Positions 63,068 to 64,000 of a DNA stretch of 64,000 nucleotides are shown here, piece by piece (position 1 is the first letter of the stretch; every line of letters starts with the position of its first letter). The DNA is taken from positions 862,952 through 926,951 of the forward strand of contig NZ_BBUZ01000023.1 of NCBI RefSeq assembly GCF_001417735.1. The letters are read 5' to 3'. The translations under genes were made by a program, and so were the position numbers. A model generated the notes under the pieces. It saw only the letters and a program-made list of their open reading frames with translations, was not told the origin of the DNA and ran no database searches. Origin of the DNA: Streptomyces sp. NBRC 110028 (GTDB lineage: Bacteria > Actinomycetota > Actinomycetes > Streptomycetales > Streptomycetaceae).

Positions 63068-63501
63068 AGATCTACACTATCGGATTCACGAAGAAACCTG
63101 CCGAAAAGTTCTTCGACCTCCTGCGAAGGTCGGAATCCTCGACTCTTGTCGACGTCCGACTCAATAATGTGTCACAACTGTCAGGTTTCGCGAAACGTGA
63201 CGATCTTAAGTACTTCCTCAGCGAACTTTGCGCGATGAAATACGTTCATCGCCCCGACCTAGCACCGACGCAGCCGATATTGGATGATTTCAAGAAGCAA
63301 GGATGTGGTTGGGCGACCTACGAGGATAGATTCCTGGAACTCATGGAGCAGCGAAGGGTGGAGGAAGCCGTCCCGCAGGAACTCCTCACCAATGCGGTCC
63401 TGCTCTGCAGCGAGGACAAACCGCATCACTGCCACCGTCGATTGGTCGCGGAGTACCTCGCAAGACGCTGGGGCGGCGCCACGATCGAACACCTGGTTTG
63501 A
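63064..63501 (+). CDS. DUF488 family protein, copy 2 (short)
   Basis: 145 aa. IYTIGFTKKPAEKFFDLLRR, LVDVRLNNVSQLSGFAKRDDL and VLLCSEDKPHHCHRRLVAEYLA give the same framework as copy 1 with the CSE...CHR motif. It is about 55 residues shorter, lacking the C-terminal extension. The two copies differ too much for a recent duplication and probably work as a pair. Confidence 0.88.
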   Translation: MKIYTIGFTKKPAEKFFDLLRRSESSTLVDVRLNNVSQLSGFAKRDDLKYFLSELCAMKYVHRPDLAPTQPILDDFKKQGCGWATYEDRFLELMEQRRVEEAVPQELLTNAVLLCSEDKPHHCHRRLVAEYLARRWGGATIEHLV

Positions 63502-63542
63502 TACAACTTCTAGGCATACCTCGGTCGAGTAAAATAGGAACT

Positions 63543-63674
63543 GTGGAACTGGTCGCTTTGCCGTACCCGCATCGCGTAATTGGCGACGCGGTGATCACCA
63601 TGGCACAGAGTCCACTGAAAGCAGTCGACATGGGAGCGAATGCTATCGATGACGTTCTGTCGACTGTGGCTTAG
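63543..63674 (+). CDS. Possible 43-aa peptide
   Basis: An ORF from the GTG at 63543 after AGGAACT reads VELVALPYPHRVIGDAVITM and ends DDVLSTVA at 63674. Weak site and no known relative; close behind the DUF488 operon. Tentative. Confidence 0.25.
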   Translation: MELVALPYPHRVIGDAVITMAQSPLKAVDMGANAIDDVLSTVA

Positions 63675-63802
63675 ACAGGTAGCTATACTACGTGGATCGG
63701 CTCATCGACATCGGACATACGAGCGAGCTACCGGGAGGCGTCATTGCGGTGGACGCACGTAGACCATGCCGGAGACGAATACCCAGCCAAAGGAAACGAC
63801 GT

Positions 63803-63873
63803 CTTATTCGGCCTCGGACTCCTCGTCCGAGGCCGTTTGCGTGAGTGGACGGGGAGTTGATCTCCCGAGTTTC
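63803..63873 (+). repeat. 71-bp direct repeat, copy B (right end of island)
   Basis: Same sequence and orientation as 40095-40165 except three substitutions: C/T after CTTAT, C/T in GTGAGCGG and A/G near the end. The hairpin CGGCCTCGGAC/GTCCGAGGCCG is perfectly kept. It is followed within about 20 bp by the end of a relaxase gene fragment. Confidence 0.85.
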
Positions 63874-63892
63874 GCGCCCCGGCCGCCCCCGC

Positions 63893-64000
63893 GCTCCCGG
63901 CCCCCGTGCCCAGGCAGCTAAGGCCCGCAGCACCGCGCAACGCGCCGCTGCTGAGCTCCTGATCTCCGAGTTTTCAATCACCGTAGGGCCCAAGCGTTAG
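63893..64000 (+). pseudogene. 3' fragment of a second relaxase gene
   Basis: The frame ending in TAG at 63998-64000 reads APGPRAQAAKARSTAQRAAA, almost the same as APSPRAQAAKARSVAQHTAA in the C-terminus of the relaxase at 42348-44043. DNA identity begins at about 63891 (GCGCTCCCGGCCCCCG). Only the last 35 codons remain, directly after repeat B, so another related element was joined or truncated here. The window ends at this stop. Confidence 0.7.

Noticed and set aside
39976..64000. Duplicate of the tRNA-Arg 3' end as a classical attachment site pair
   Set aside because: I searched by eye for the T-arm and acceptor sequence near the right end and did not find it; only the separate 71-bp repeat is duplicated.

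Overview
The window is high-GC actinomycete DNA, almost certainly a Streptomyces chromosome. It carries an HrdD-type sigma factor, a complete desferrioxamine locus (desEF-desABCD) under a DmdR/IdeR iron box, GTG/TTG starts behind GGAGG-type ribosome binding sites, and several families typical of Streptomyces (DUF6153, DUF397/DUF6879, FxLD lanthipeptide).

1-22.4 kb is conserved-looking and intact: the 5' part of hrdD behind a SigR-type promoter; a ring-cleaving dioxygenase/MarR pair; a TetR-controlled DHA2 drug exporter; a secreted M6 metalloprotease; a TetR next to two small membrane proteins; a Rieske oxygenase, a 66-aa protein and its ferredoxin reductase; the iron-regulated siderophore uptake and biosynthesis operon; and a minus-strand cysteine-synthase-like/MFS/serA operon.

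22.4-39.4 kb is envelope, signalling and metal-type functions, with visible decay. It holds three DUF6153-like small membrane proteins, a DUF305 lipoprotein, a deletion scar that removed most of a second gene and the start of a sensor kinase, an intact two-component system divergent from an AbrB-type transporter, a phosphoesterase with its middle deleted, and a PIG-V-like mannosyltransferase. BlaI follows with a truncated M56 partner. Next comes a tight operon of DedA, two PAP2 phosphatases, a response regulator and a sensor kinase broken at its H-box, and then two paralogous multi-pass membrane proteins that both have 11-bp direct repeats upstream.

40-64 kb is an accessory island that begins beside tRNA-Arg(CCT). 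A 71-bp direct repeat (about 96% identical) lies at 40095-40165 and 63803-63873, with a shorter third relative at about 56044. Between them are mobile-element genes (truncated DUF2637 protein, MobC, frameshifted relaxase), a DUF397/Scr1-like HTH/DUF6879 module, a complete FxLD-type class I lanthipeptide cluster (PIMT-like methyltransferase, 62-aa precursor, LanB, LanC, stand-alone LanB C-domain), a frameshifted NUDIX gene, and a two-gene operon with a possible PD-(D/E)xK nuclease. The right part holds an unusual modification-type operon (small membrane protein, methylase homologue with a degenerate motif, specificity subunit, normal methylase; no R subunit) and an AT-richer dual-OB/DUF488/DUF488 operon. 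The window ends in the tail of a second relaxase, so related elements appear to have piled up here.

The strongest candidates for new biology are the lanthipeptide cluster with its Asp-Gly site in the core, the M'-S-M plus membrane-protein operon, and the DUF488 operon. No database search was possible; family names rest on recognised motifs and gene context.
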